A stretch of DNA of 64,000 nt from Codonopsis lanceolata (lineage: Eukaryota; Streptophyta; Magnoliopsida; Asterales; Campanulaceae): positions 169,363,824 through 169,427,823 of the forward strand of contig CM028377.1 in NCBI GenBank assembly GCA_013146195.2, given 5' to 3'. The notes beneath the pieces are model-generated. The model was not told where the DNA came from, did no database searches, and saw nothing but the letters and a program-made list of their open reading frames with translations. Below, one piece after another: positions 33,067 through 45,863 of this stretch (position 1 is its first letter; every line of letters begins with the position of its first letter). The position numbers and the translations under genes were made by a program.

Positions 33067-35719
33067 TTATATGCTTGATTGCTCGTATCGTTATGCCATC
33101 AACTGCATGCTTTTATTTTTGGGTTTGTTTAAAAGTTTTACCTGATAACGAATCAAATGAGTTTTATTATTTTATGTTTAAAACAATTTTATTTTCGAGA
33201 AAAATTTATATGTCCGAGTTCCCTACGACGAGGTGAACAACATACTAAATTCTCGTTGAAATCCGTTGGGTATTTTTCAAAATATCGCAATCCCAAGTTT
33301 TGTTGAAAATTGATTTTTTCGAAAATTTGCATGCTATTTTGACGTGTTTATTTTCTGTAAAACCGTGGTTTTATGGTCTGTACTTGTAGTACTCCGCGAG
33401 GGCATTTCAACGACATATTATATGTTAACAGTTAAATTCAAAATAAGGCACGTCATGTACTGCAATACACAAAATAAGACATTTTCATGTATCACGATGC
33501 ATAAAATGCCATTTTTCCAGTAAAAAAAATATAGCGGTGTAAATTAGTTGAAAACTTTGAAAAAAGAGATTGTCTCACAATTTTTCATAATGTAAACTAA
33601 TAAAATGAAAAAAACCGAAATTAGTTTTTATAAGACCAGCCCAAAATAAGCCCAAAGGAAATTGGCCCAATGAGAAGACCTAAAATCTAGAATGTACCAT
33701 GACCAAACTTAATACACGTTCTCTTCCTCTCCTCACTCATTGGTCATTTAGGACAAAAATTAAAAAATATATATACAAATTTCTTTGCCCTTCGCCTAGG
33801 GAAGAAAATTTTGGATGCTATTTTTGTTTGACGATCCATTCAAACAAAATTAGTTCAAACCGATAATAAAGAAGTTAATCTTACCGATAATAAAATGGAT
33901 TTGTTTTGATAATATCTTTAATAATCTTGAATTCATTTATATCATCGACACAATCAATGAATTTGTTTAATATGAATTGCATATTCTAATAATATCGAAA
34001 TTTTCAAGAATAATTAATAATTTTTGTCTTGTTACTGTTGATCACCCCAATGTCCATATTGTCGATTAGTATGTATGGATACATATTGTATCTAAATTTT
34101 CAATGTCTATCCATCGATCGTTTGAATTTTTGGTTCATTTTCCTTGACCCATCGCCCACATTTTATTTTCCTTGGTTGTATATTATTTTAATTATTTTTT
34201 CTTTATGTCTGATTTTTAAATTGAACCATAATACTTGAATTATTTTGTAAAAATTACCAATTTTGAAAAGTGTAGTTTTTAAGGTTTTATGACAAAACAT
34301 GTTAGTATATCACAAACAATTTGCCATTTGTTTAATATTATATGCACTATCAATTTTTTTAACATTAATGTAACTTATATATATATATATATATATATAA
34401 TATCATTTTTAATACGAAAAATACATCGGTGAATTTAAATTTTGTTGAGACTCCAGAGTAGAGAATGAGAGAAAGTGAACCTCAATTCCATTGTTTAGAA
34501 TTGGAATTGTGGGCTTCAGTGTAAATTTTATTGTTTATATCCAGAAAAAATATTAGAATTGGAATTAAACTGAAATTCTTAATATTTTTATTCTATAAAT
34601 TGGTTTTTTTTCCAAAGGTCAAGCATTTTTAAACCTAAAGACTCTTGATTTTCATTAATTTTTTTATTTCTATTAATTTGCTTGTACGTTTTATATTTTT
34701 AATTGAACTCTACATGAGAGCTAAACAAAATAATCTTAATTTTAATGTTACAAAATTATGATATTCAATTCTACACATCGAACTCATAATCTTTATGTTG
34801 CAATCATTTGTGTATTTTATTAACACTAAAGTTTTAACTATTGTATTGCTATGAATATAGGCTTCGTGCATCGCACGAGTAGTGTTTTGATTATAATTTT
34901 CTATGATTGACTTCAATTTTTACTGTACAAAGTAAACTGTCATGGTCAAGGACATGTCACATCGATATCAATTTAAATATATGTTAAAAAAGTTGTTGTT
35001 TTTATTAACATAATTTTCTATAATTTGTTTTATATGCATATTGAACTCGTAATTTTTCATATAATTATTCAGTTATATGATTATCATTAAAATTTTATAT
35101 TGTTTTATTTATATCAATATTGAACCGTGCATTATACGGTTGTGTTGTAGTATATATAAAAACAAAAGTGCTTAATTTTTAGAAATTTCTCGCAAAAACT
35201 CACTTTTTAAAAATGGAATAACTTATGTTCTGTGTATGTCAAAAAAAAAAATTTGAAATTGAATTTGAGAAATGTAATTTAATGATGTTGGCAGAAATTA
35301 TTCCAATTGAGTTTTTACTTTTTTTTATTTGGATAATTAAATTTGAAAATGACATATAAATGGCATATAACTATTTATATACCAAAGTCATATAACTATT
35401 AAATATCACACAAAAATAAAGTAGAAATCAAATTTCTAGACAAACTATTCATAAGTCAGACAGAGTTCATGTGCATATAACTAATTACAAACAAAATCAA
35501 TATATAAAAATAATTCGTAAAAATAGTATTTATTCAAAAAATATTGAATAACTTAGTATTATTATAAATAAATAAAAGTAAATAAAAATAATTACGATTG
35601 TTTTTAATATATCTTGAAATACAGTCCTATGATATTTAAAACAAAAAAAAAACAAAAAAAATGCTCATGAACCTGACTTTGTTTGTTTTTTTAGTTTGAG
35701 TCCGCCTTAGTTTAAATTA
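33067..35719. other. AT-rich relic DNA, no gene seen
   Basis: No ORF with a domain. It contains an (AT)n tract at 34376-34399 and two sequences resembling old Helitron 3' hairpins (gcttcgtgcatcgcacgagt near 34861; ccgtgcattatacggtt near 35131). Probably eroded transposons. Confidence 0.5.
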
Positions 35720-36819
35720 TCACTAGATTTTGTGTCCGTACTTATGACACGGTGTCAGTATGGAACTTATTCAATGTATGAAACAAACAGTTTGCAAATG
35801 AATTTATATATGCTTGGGATTTTGTAAATATCAAATGAGTGCACACTACACAACTGAAAATAAGACAAAACTCAATAAACTAAATAAAAAAAATACATTT
35901 TATGATGGTCCATTACAAATAACTAAGAATATCGAGAACTTTATGTCATGTTCAAATTAGAGTGACATTTTCTCTTCTTTTTTTGTTAATTCTTTATGTA
36001 ATTGAAAATTAAAATGTAATATATAAGTTATGTTGTTGAAAGAGATACATGTTTTTTTTTGTGGTTTCAATTAAATAGTCATATAAAAATTAAGATGCAA
36101 TTTTTTTATTACACCACATCAATGAACAATACATATTCTAAAATCTCAAACTGTGAGTTAAATTTGAACGATACATAATCGTGAATATTTCAATTGAATT
36201 ACATATTTTGAAATCCCAAAATGTGAGTTAAATTTGAAAGTTGAAACTCAAATAATGTTGTTTCCTAACATAGTTTATTCACTTGAGTTATGCAATGACA
36301 CGAGATTAATTGTTATAAGGCTAAGAAACCATGTTTTAGAAGGTTGAGTTCTTTCAAAGGGCAATTCTGATGGTACTCTTTTTATTCCAAGAATGTCACT
36401 AATACTATTTGATCCTAGAATTTCTTTCAAATTCCAGATAAAACATTTTTTGTTGATTATGTCTTACGCAATGTCTATGAATAAAAACCATGATAAGTCA
36501 TTGTCTAATATAAGACTCCATTTGAAAACATGTTTTTGGTTATCATCAGTTGTTTGTAGCTTTGTCTATAGTTACTATGTGATATTTATATATGCAATAG
36601 TCATACATGTTGAACGAAAATTATTGTATATAAAAAGTATTCCAAAATTTATATTATTTTTTTAAAATTTATAGGATTTTCTATATTTAATTTTAATGTT
36701 TATTATTTTTTGTTTATTTTGTTCATATTAAAAAAATTAATCACATATTATTCAACTTTAATTTAGTATATAATTTTATATACATGTACAATCTGTGCAA
36801 CGCACGAGTGCATCACTAG
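35720..36819 (+). mobile_element. Short Helitron, 1.1 kb, with helicase remnant
   Basis: Begins TCACTAGATTTTGTGTCCG directly after an A (35719) and ends ...GTGCAACGCAC hairpin, GAGTGCATCACTAG, followed by T (36820). TC start, CTAG end, subterminal hairpin and A/T insertion site are the Helitron hallmarks. About 36390-36560 encodes a decayed C-terminal helicase piece (ISFKFQIKHFLLIMSYAMSM, then NKNHDKSLSNIRLHLKT), matching the minus-strand fragment at 10251-10469. No Rep domain, so it is non-autonomous. Confidence 0.82.
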
Positions 36820-38591
36820 TACCTACATTTTCATTACTAATATTAGTACCATAAATTATGTTATAGTCTTTAAAAAGTGCATATAAAATATCTTTAACTT
36901 CATTTGAAACATTTGTTGGATTTAGAATATGGTCGGTTGAAAATAAGTCAACATTATCGGGGAATAAATTATCATAATGATATTTTAGCATTGCTTCTAA
37001 ATCATCTTGTTCTATTCTAGGATCTAATATTTTAGCTACTAAAAACAATGGTGGAATGTTCAAAAAATATTTTAGTCATTTTATTCTCATATTAGCAATA
37101 CATTCACCTAAAATTTGACAATCTTTAAAATGTTTGAATATAACACTAATTTTAGCACAATGTTCTAAAACTAATACGGAAGTAGGATAATAAGAACAAA
37201 ATAATTATTCGATAGCATCGTTAAAAACTTTCAAAATCATCTTTAAATTTTCACAAACATCTCATTGATGAGGAAATATTGAAAAAGAGTAATCTATGGA
37301 TTGAAAAAATGCACATAATTGTTCTCGATATTGATAATAATCCATCGGTTTGGAACATATAAATGAAGATGTAGGTTTCATATTTTTTTGTCTACAAAAT
37401 TTAGCCCTTACAAAAAATTATGTTGTCTCATCAAAATTAATATTATGTTCATAGTTGGTTTAACTTCATCACATAAAGTCGTCAAACCATCTTGCACACA
37501 CGAATTTAAAATATGACATATGTATCTAACATGAAAAAAATTACCACCAATTGATGGTTGACAAAATGAAATGAGTTCGGCTAAACTAGCAGTATTATTT
37601 GAAGCATTATCAAATCCAATTGAAAATATTTTTTTTATCTAAACCATATTCTTTTAAAACATTCATAATTTTTGCGAAAATATTACGAGCATTATGTACA
37701 GTATCAAAGTATTTAAATCCAATTACTCGTTTTTGCATTGTCCATGAGTTATCAATCCAATGACATATAAGTGCTATATAATCATGTCGTTGTCATTTAT
37801 CACTCCAAATATCTACACATATTTTTAAAAAAATTGCAATTTTATAAACATAGTAATTAATGTATTTTTTTCCTTCTAGGAAAGCAATTTTTGTGTTACG
37901 AGTAATCATATTCCTATGAATTTCTTTAGCAGCGGGATTCAATGACAATTGTGCAAAATTTGTCCATGAAATATCATTTGCAAAATTAAATGGTAGACCT
38001 TTAACACAAATCAAATTTACCATTTATTTTTCTATACATAGCTTCAGTAAATTTAAATAGAGATGACGTACCTTATTGAGATGAGCCCGCAACTCCCGTG
38101 ATTTGTGTTTGACCTTCTTCCATTCTCATCTTGTCGGGATGTTTGTTTCCTTATGTGCTTCTTATACGTGTCGTATCCATTTCTAGTTTTAAAGCTAAAT
38201 GTGGTGTTGCAATAGTTGCATGTGACTAGGAGATTCTTTCCTTCAAGATGCGTTTTTGTATAATGTAACGTGAATATATCGGATTTCCCGTTGTTCGATC
38301 TCTTGTTGTTGTTTCACCTTGAACTCGATCTCTTGTTGTTCCACATTAGCCTTCGGTTTGAGTGATACTCTCTTGAGTACGAAGATTAGTTTCCGAGGTT
38401 TGAGGATTTACCGACTCATCATCAATTGGATTATTTACATCATATTCGTCATCGCTAAAATCGAAACTAATTGGCGTGTCTAAATTTTGTCAAAAAGTAT
38501 CTTTGGGTCTGACTCTTCTCGGCTTGGGCATTTGGGGTCCTTGGGAAGCTTTACATTTTCCCTTGTTCATGTCGGATCGAGAAGAAGACAT
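36820..38591 (-). pseudogene. Decayed hAT transposase (RICESLEEPER-like)
   Basis: The minus-strand ATG at about 38591 gives MSSSRSDMNKGKCKASQGPQ and an acidic linker. Landmarks follow across broken frames: WTNFAQLSLNPAAKEIHRNM then ICVDIWSD (about 37800, the catalytic DxWT/S region), CHWIDNSWTMQKRVIGFKYF (about 37740), a VCARW..D block near 37490, and LFLVAKILDPRIEQDDLEAM (about 37040). This order is that of plant hAT transposases. The BED finger is largely eroded and the C-terminal dimerisation segment is missing; the Helitron 35720-36819 abuts the truncated end. Many stops and shifts: a dead copy. Confidence 0.85.
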
Positions 38592-39391
38592 TTTTTTAGT
38601 AAAATAATAAATAACGTAATAAAATAATGTAATAAAATGTAGTTAATAGTATAAATTAATAGCTACTAAACAATTACAATAGTAACTAATAAACGTAGAT
38701 AATTTTAAACGTAATAATTAACAACAATTAATAACTAGTAAGTATAATATTACAACGAAATTATTATAATTTATAGATAATTAATAAATAACGAAAATAA
38801 TAGTAGTTAATAATAATATAGATAATTAAAAACGTAATTATTATAATGTATAGTACTTAATAAATATTATATATAATTACAACAAAAAAACGTAATTAAT
38901 AAAAATAATTAGTAAACTTACTAAATAATTGGAGAGTTATAAGTTATAACTTGTAAGTAGGCTAGTAGCACACTTGGAGAGTTTTAGAATGATTAGAGAG
39001 TTTTAGAATTGAAAGAATTTGAGAGAAGAAGAGTGGAATTTTTTTTTAGAAAGAGTAGAGTATTTATAGGTTAGTAAAATAGGAAAAAACAAAAAAATAA
39101 AGTTTTTTTCATAAACCCCCCCCAAATGGTCTTATGGCCGTTCTGCACCCTAGATCCAATCTAGGCCGTCCAATTCGATCCAATCTGGGCCGTCCATTAC
39201 ATTCCAACCGCTCTTTTTCAAAATCTGACCATTGGAATCGTGAACTGCCGGTTCACTAGGACGGTTTAGAACCATCGACTCACCAAATTTGAATTATGCG
39301 AACCTTTTCTGAACCGGTGAACCTCCGGTTCTGGTTCACCTGAAGGCGGTTCGGTTCACGGTTCGAACTGTGAACCGATTGGGCATGTCTA
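38592..39391 (-). mobile_element. hAT 5' flank and probable terminus
   Basis: AT-rich leader of the hAT copy, then a block with inverted gaaccg/cggttc repeats (39230-39380). At 39391 the minus strand begins TAGACATGCCCAATCGGTTC, a terminus typical of plant hAT elements. The opposite end and an 8-bp duplication were not identified. Confidence 0.5.
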
Positions 39392-39927
39392 CTCCCAGTC
39401 GAACTCCACCCAAAGCGCGTGCATAACCAGGTCATAACAGAGGGTCGTCTGTTCAACTGACGATGATGATGAAGAGACGAAACAAAGGGATGAACTTTAC
39501 GATGAAACAGAGGGATAGGAGGCTATTGCGAAAGGGGGCTCAACTTGATTGTTTGCTCAATTTCTAGCAATGAAACTGATGCGTAATTTAAGCGCTCTTC
39601 CCTTAGGTTGACGGAATCAACAAAAGAAGGAATACAAAACACGAAAATATAGGATATATTGGCGCAATGTATGTGTATGGAGGGTTCATTGGCTTGGCTT
39701 CACTCACCTAACGTAAAGATCCCTTGGTGAATTACTTCCTAATCTTTAAGAAAATAAAACACGATAGTTGAAAAAAATTTCTTTACTATTTTCTATTACT
39801 TTTTCTTCAAACTCAAATCTGAAAATACATGAAAGTAAAGCCCTATTTATACTAGAAAGTGAATCCTATTTCCTAAAGAAAACATGAAAGTAAATCATAA
39901 TTCTCTAATAAAGCAATAAACGAAATT
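39392..39927. other. No gene seen
   Basis: Mixed sequence between two transposon relics. It includes an LTR-like leader (gccctatttatactagaaag near 39840) but no paired copy. Confidence 0.4.
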
Positions 39928-42084
39928 CTAGTCCTTGAAGGACTTTATTACAAACAAGGAAATAAACCTAAACCTAATTATAATTAAATCCTTCAACTTC
40001 AACGATTCCCAAGCCGTCCCTTTTGGAGTCCCATGCGGCTGCCACTCCTCTTTTCCCTTGATCTCATCAACTCCATCCTTTTCTCTTTGATCATCACCAT
40101 GGTGATAAAATGTTGTAATCACCCTATCATGGCCTTTATGGACATACTTGAAAAGATATTTAATTAATTGAGATTCATTACACCATTCAACATTGATGTG
40201 AGTACCATATTCTATCAATAGCGAACGATTGTGTGGAACAACATATCTATTGTCAAGATGTGCACCCTTAATGTTTACATTTTGTCCGTTATCACTACGT
40301 TTGTAAATATGATATCCATCTTCATCAACAACTGTGATCTCAGAAATTTTTTTGGAAAATGTTTTGTGCAACGACCATCAGACATGCACGGGGAGTTGGG
40401 TCTAACTTTACCACAAGGACCATGCATCATCAAATCCTTAACATCAGCATAATAATGCGAATCGGTGGACTCATCTGGAATTTCAGCAGAAATTATCTTA
40501 TCAATGCATTCGGGAGTGGGGCAATTTGTATCATTTTCCAACCAAAGCAATATGTGTACATGTGGTAATCCGCGCATTTGAAACTCTATCGTATACGTCG
40601 TTGTTTAAATTAAATCACAACAACAATTTAAAAAGTATTTCACCAAATAAAACAATCATTTTAGAGTATATAAAGAGAATATACAAATGTTGACAAAAGA
40701 CATTACCTGCTCGTACAGTTCTAAATATCTTTTTTTGTCGTAGTTCCTTCATAAGTAGATCTAGATTCATTTTAAACACTCTACACATAAGATCAGGTCG
40801 ATCCTCTCCCTTTAATCCCCTCGGCTCAAGAAATCAGACAATCTCTGGCCACTTTGGATTACAGGTAATTGTAATAAACAAATTAGGATATCCCTTGACT
40901 CTACATATCACCATTGCATCTTGATAGTTTTGAATCATATATCGTGCACCACCAATGTAGCTAGATGGTAGACAAATCCTTTTCCCAAGCGAAGAAGGAT
41001 TTGTTTCGTCCTGAAAGAGTGCTTCAGCCAAGCCTCGATATATGTCACATCTCAATTTTTTTTGGTGAGTCCTTATATAATTCAAACGCACAGTCTCGAC
41101 CATTGTGTACGCGTCAACTAAAAATTGTTGAAACAATCTTTTGGAAAATACGATATTTGTTGATTCTGAATCCCTTTCTTGTATTCAGTATGCGAAAAAT
41201 TCTCTCATAATTAATTTATACCGTCCACAAGATTTGATAGAATTTGAGTCCCTGAGCAAAATATCTTCCCTATAACCATCTTGACCGTACAAAAATAACA
41301 AAGGATATTGTAACCTCAAGTATGAGGGATGCAATTCAGTGATTCGCTATAAAAGGCCACTACGGGTCTCAACAACAATATCTCTGTCACCATGGATAGT
41401 TTCAAATTCACCTACTACAAGAATTGCAACATCGTTCTTTTCAGGAAGGTTGTAATTTCTCCCATCAATTTTTCGCCTTCCAATTAGTTTGAGCCTCACA
41501 TTAGAGGATTCATTTTGATGCATTGAGTCTCGAACCATCCTAAATGACTACACGAGAATATTATCCTCATCCAACATATTTTTCAAATCAGATACAGGCT
41601 CTTCCTGCAATTTGATTGTCCTCTAATCCTGACTAAACATTCAAAAAACCAAAAACAATAATTAGAAAAAATTAATAAATAATAATGTAAAAAGGACAAT
41701 TAAACAGTGTCTTATGTAATTACCCAATAGCATGCATCCTATTGGCAACTTCATGTTCGGTATCATAAATATACAACTGTGCAAATTTTGGAGTTTTTCC
41801 TTCTGTTGGCAACAAACTACCAATAAAATGGTGATTTTGGCTATATTGGAGGATTCCGTCCTTTATTAATGCTACAATCTATTTACCCCCCCCCCCCATT
41901 GATGGAAATGAAAACATCATATTGTTGTCTTTAAAAAGTTTGTTTTTCTCAGTTTTTCCATACAATAGATCCTTGAATAACATCGGTGGTTCGCACATTG
42001 GAGGGAGCAGAACCTTTTCTTGCATGCAACACTGGGAGAATGAAGGATTCTGACATTTTAAAACTTTCTTTTAAATTCTCTCTT
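39928..42084 (-). pseudogene. Helitron Rep (Helitron_like_N) relic, main part
   Basis: Reading leftward: CCMQEKVLLPPMCEPP (about 42030), FIGSLLPTEGKTPKFAQLYI (about 41810), YNLPEKNDVAILVVGEFETI (about 41440), MFQQFLVDAYTMVETVRLNY (41136), YQDAMVICRVKGYPNLFITI and TCNPKWPEI (about 40850), then MRGLPHVHILLWL (40577) with the HUH motif PHVH, and CTKHFPKKF and IKYLFKYVHKGHDRV near 40150. These are successive blocks of the plant Helitron replication initiator, which nicks and joins DNA for rolling-circle transposition. Stops and shifts abound. After KGHDRV the frame runs into unrelated sequence (DEIKGKEEWQPHGTPKGTAW), suggesting another junction. The helicase half is absent. The N-terminal end continues beyond the copia insertion at 46822. 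Confidence 0.88.
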
Positions 42085-43086
42085 TGAAAGAACGCGATAC
42101 CACAGATTCTCGATATGAGTCAATGTGTATACCAATGTTGCAGTGATTGTTGCAACAATGGCAGTCACAATGAAAACAGCAACTAATAGCAAAAACAGTA
42201 ACAACGGAAGATTATATAGAAATTCAGTTTCTAACAGATTTTTGAAGACAAATTTTAATAAAAAACAATCTACAAGTTTAATACTTGTAGATCAAGCCTC
42301 AAGGCCACACAAAATTTACTAAAATCAATAATGTTTTACAATGAATAACTTAGCAAAAATTCTCACAAGATATAGTATCTTAGAGAATAAAAAATCCCAC
42401 ATAAACAACTAAACCAAACGTGGGAAGAAAGAACAAATTCAGCTTCCTAAAAAACAGAAAACAGGAAGCACAAAGATCAGAAGATTCAGGATTCAATGAC
42501 GCTGTCAATGTTGCATTATCGAAGTTTCAAGGCAATGCAACTTGAAGAAACCGCTCGTAACTTCAGCGATCTAGCTCTCCTTCCACTAATTTATCTACTC
42601 TCTTAAGGCGTTCTCTAAAGCTCTACACCTCCTCGAAATCCAGCCTTCAATATATATACACAAACCTACAAAGCCACGGCAAGAGAGAAACCTTCCTACT
42701 AGGAAAGAGATTAGCTATCGAAACTGCAAGATATCTTTCCTAACAAAACTATGATACATGGAATAACTAAATTATTTGCAGAGATTTAGTTACCAAAAAT
42801 ATATTGCAAGATATCTTTCCTAACAAAACTATGATACATGGAATAACTAAATTATTTGCAGAGATTTAGTTACCAAAAATATATTGATCAAATCTTTTGA
42901 AAGATTTGAAAGATCAAATCTTTTGAAAGATTTGAAAGATTTCCCTATAAAAAAAACAAACTAATCTACCAAAAGTATTCTAAACAAAATCTAACACCTA
43001 AATAAACATTGACTAATTTAAAATCCTTCTTTGACCAAGAAAGGTGAAAACAAGATAAAATAGGTCATGCCTATTTTACCCTTACA
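42085..43086 (-). repeat. 3' LTR of the copia element (1002 bp)
   Basis: Carries an 80-bp tandem duplication (42725-42804, 42805-42884; unit tgcaagatatctttcctaac...) that the other LTR has only once. Also a doubled ~22-bp gatcaaatcttttgaaagat block and the hairpin CTACAAGTTTAATACTTGTAG-like (stem CTACAAGT) near 42270. Confidence 0.93.
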
Positions 43087-44400
43087 ATCTCCCCCTTTGT
43101 TGAACCTTTCTGGTCAAATCAAAAGACAAGTGTTTATTCAACACCAATCAAATCATCTAACCTGCATTGGTTAGAAAATCACATCTCCCCCTGAATTTGT
43201 GCAAGGTAAAAAATCAGAAACCATTACTAAGCACAAATCATGCACTCTCATGCATACAAAATCATCATCATCACCAGAAACACTTGATCTCTCTCCCCTT
43301 ATTTGACCGGAAAAGGAAGAGGGATAAACAATATTTTTGGAACTCTCAAAAATCCAAGATTTTGAAAAACACAAGAAAGTGTTCACCAAGATTTGATCAC
43401 ACCACTTAGCAAAAACTGAGCACATCATATCCAGATTCAAAACCTCTTAGTTTCCCACAAAAATTAGACATCCACTAAATATTTTTCAACATGGAGATTT
43501 TTGGAAATTGATTTGCACAGTTTGAGTTTAGGACAAAATTTCACCAAGCTGATATCCATACCAATAATGCATGTCCTAAAATTTTATGTCTAAAAAACAT
43601 GATAATTAAAAGCTAGGCAAAAGAAATAAAAAAAATGCAATCACACACAAGTGATAAAGACCAGATCAAAAGATGTAGTTCCTAATGTTGCTGCATTGGG
43701 AGATGCATTCGCCAAAATTGTGATTTTATTTTCAATTTTGCTCTTTTTTTTTTTTTTTAATTTTCTCAACCAAATTTCTCTCCCAAGATCATAAAATTTT
43801 CACAACAAAAATCCATAGGTACTTTATTTCCCTAGGAATATAGCTCTACTTTATTTCAAGCTATAAAAACATGCCACTTGGAACCTTTCACACTATTTAC
43901 CAAGGGAAGCATTTTTGCATTTGATCAACCCATGAAATCCGAGGATTCATAGTCCCAAAAGAAAGGTGACATAACCTTGTTCATAGGTAGCTCTTTTCCG
44001 TTAGGTAGCTTTCACACTTTTTCAATTAAGGGGAGTCAATTTACTCAAGATCAACCCATGAGAACCTAAGTTCCATAGTACCTTGACAAATTGCAAAGAT
44101 CCCAAAATTTCAAAAGGTAGCTCTTTCCTTTGTGGACTTCAAACATACTCAAGAACTGGGAGAGAGATAGGAGAATCAAACCAATGAAATCACAACAGAT
44201 TTTGAATGAAATTCCCAAGCAACCACAAGAGGCACATACATGTGAAACAATGATCTAGAGTGCCCTCTAAAGACAAAATGCAAGCATGCCTAATTTTTTT
44301 TTATAATTAACAAGTGTAAAATCATATGGCACACAAAACACAAGAGATTTCCAAAGATTGAAAAATCTCTCAAAAAGAAGACACTTGGCAAATATATCAG
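43087..44400 (-). other. Copia 3' internal region, non-coding
   Basis: Between the RNase H tail and the 3' LTR; starts with the purine tract. AT-rich and broken in all frames; the 89-codon frame at 43171-43440 is not recognisable. A long post-pol region is usual in SIRE-like elements, where some copies carry an envelope-like ORF, but none is visible here. Confidence 0.5.
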
Positions 44401-44966
44401 CAAGATGATTTTCAGTTCCAACATGTTCAATGCAAACAATTTACATATTCAATCAAGTCTCTAATAAAGTGGTGTCTTAAATTAATGTGTTTAGTTCGAG
44501 AATAATGAACTGGATTTTTGTGCTAAGCAAAATGCATAGGTGTTATCAAAATACAAGGTTAACACATCAAAGTGTAGCACAAAATCTTTGATCATTTGGA
44601 GCATCCACAAAAGTTTTAAGGCTTCTCACAAAAATATTTTGATAAGCATGCTAACTTGTGAGATTCAACCTTACTTCTTCTCCTTGTGTATATGCCATCA
44701 TGAACATTACCTATCACTTGAGAGATTGGATGGTTTTTCTGAATACGGTTAGGAATGTCATGGCTGCAACCATTCAAATTGGACTGATTTTCTGAATGTT
44801 CAGGACCTGATTCTGAAACTGCCAAGTTTCTGTCCAATGTGTCTGCCGATATTGCAACATTGGGTGACACATTGGGTGACACATTGTGAATCACATTGGC
44901 TGAACTTTCGAGAATATGCGTGGTCTGATCATGTGCAGATTTCGGTTTCGCATGCCTGGTTCTCAA
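44401..44966 (-). pseudogene. Copia pol remnants: pre-RT block fused to RNase H tail
   Basis: NRIQKNHPISQVIGNVHDGI followed by YTRRRS (about 44750-44680) is the block that precedes copia RT (pattern NHPxxxIIGxxxxGVxTR). It is followed within ~150 bases by KNPVHYSRTKHINLRHHFIR and DLIEY (about 44510-44440), the C-terminal copia RNase H signature. The whole RT and most of RNase H are thus deleted between them. The frame upstream (SPNVSPNVAISADTLDRNLA) is a linker with a small VSPN repeat. Confidence 0.82.
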
Positions 44967-44984
44967 GATTTTGGAGGAGATTCA

Positions 44985-45590
44985 TCATGGATGCTTAGAA
45001 CCAGGACATATATCAAAGGGTTCACAATATTTGGACTTGCCTTTGTCATTACTACCCTTAGGAACCCACATCTGTTTAAAAACTTCAGTTTGATTTTTCT
45101 GAGGATGAGATTTCTGATACGACTTTGAATGAGACTTCCAATGTGACTTCCAATGTTGCTGCATTGGCTGTTTCATTCGATGTTGCATCTGATTTTTTGC
45201 CAAGAAAGCATGCCTAACATCATCCTCGTATATAGCCATTTTAAGATAACAGAATGGTTCAATATGACCAGGCTTATGACAAAAATGACACACAAAATTT
45301 TTCTTTCTTAATTTGGGGTTTTCAAAGAAATCTAGATTATGAAAATTTCGTGAAGGTTGTTCAGATCGATGTACCTTCACCTCTCTCACAAATATTTTTG
45401 GTACAAAACCAATACCTGACTTAGATGATTTACCTGAATTGAGCATCTCATCCATTTTTTGTTGACTTGAGTTCCATTTAGCCATGGTTTCATTGGCTTG
45501 GATGAGTTTTTCTTTCAGATCTTCAATCTCCACATCCTTCTTGGTCAATGCACTCTCCATCCTTGTAATACACTCCTTCTCGTTCTTCAT
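44985..45590 (-). pseudogene. Copia gag fragment with zinc knuckle
   Basis: 201 codons: a coiled-coil segment (ALTKKDVEIEDLKEKLIQAN), then the CCHC zinc knuckle CHFCHKPGHIEPFC (about 45290-45250), then a His/Lys/Gln-rich tail with WKSHWKSHSKSYQKSHPQKN repeats. The N-terminal capsid part is largely missing; the region 45590-45840 keeps broken gag sequence up to the PBS. Role in an intact element: RNA packaging and particle formation. Confidence 0.85.
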
Positions 45591-45863
45591 TAGCCTTCTT
45601 TAACAAGTCATTTGCCTTTTAAGTAACTTAACTTGATGAACCCTCTTTTCCCAATCATTCTACAACTCCTTATAAGCATCCATCAGATCTGATTCTGATT
45701 CTGCACCATCTTCAGAGACAGAAGAGTTAAAGCAACGAAAATCATTATACAAACCTTTCTTTTTCAAAGTATTAGGACAAACAAAATTCTCATATTGAGA
45801 ATCCATCATGGTTACAACCAAAATCTTCTCTTAGTGATGTCAAGAGGAGGCTCTGATACCAAT

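Noticed and set aside
43171..43440. 89-codon minus-strand ORF as a possible copia envelope-like gene
   Set aside because: No membrane segment or known motif, too short, and in a degraded region.
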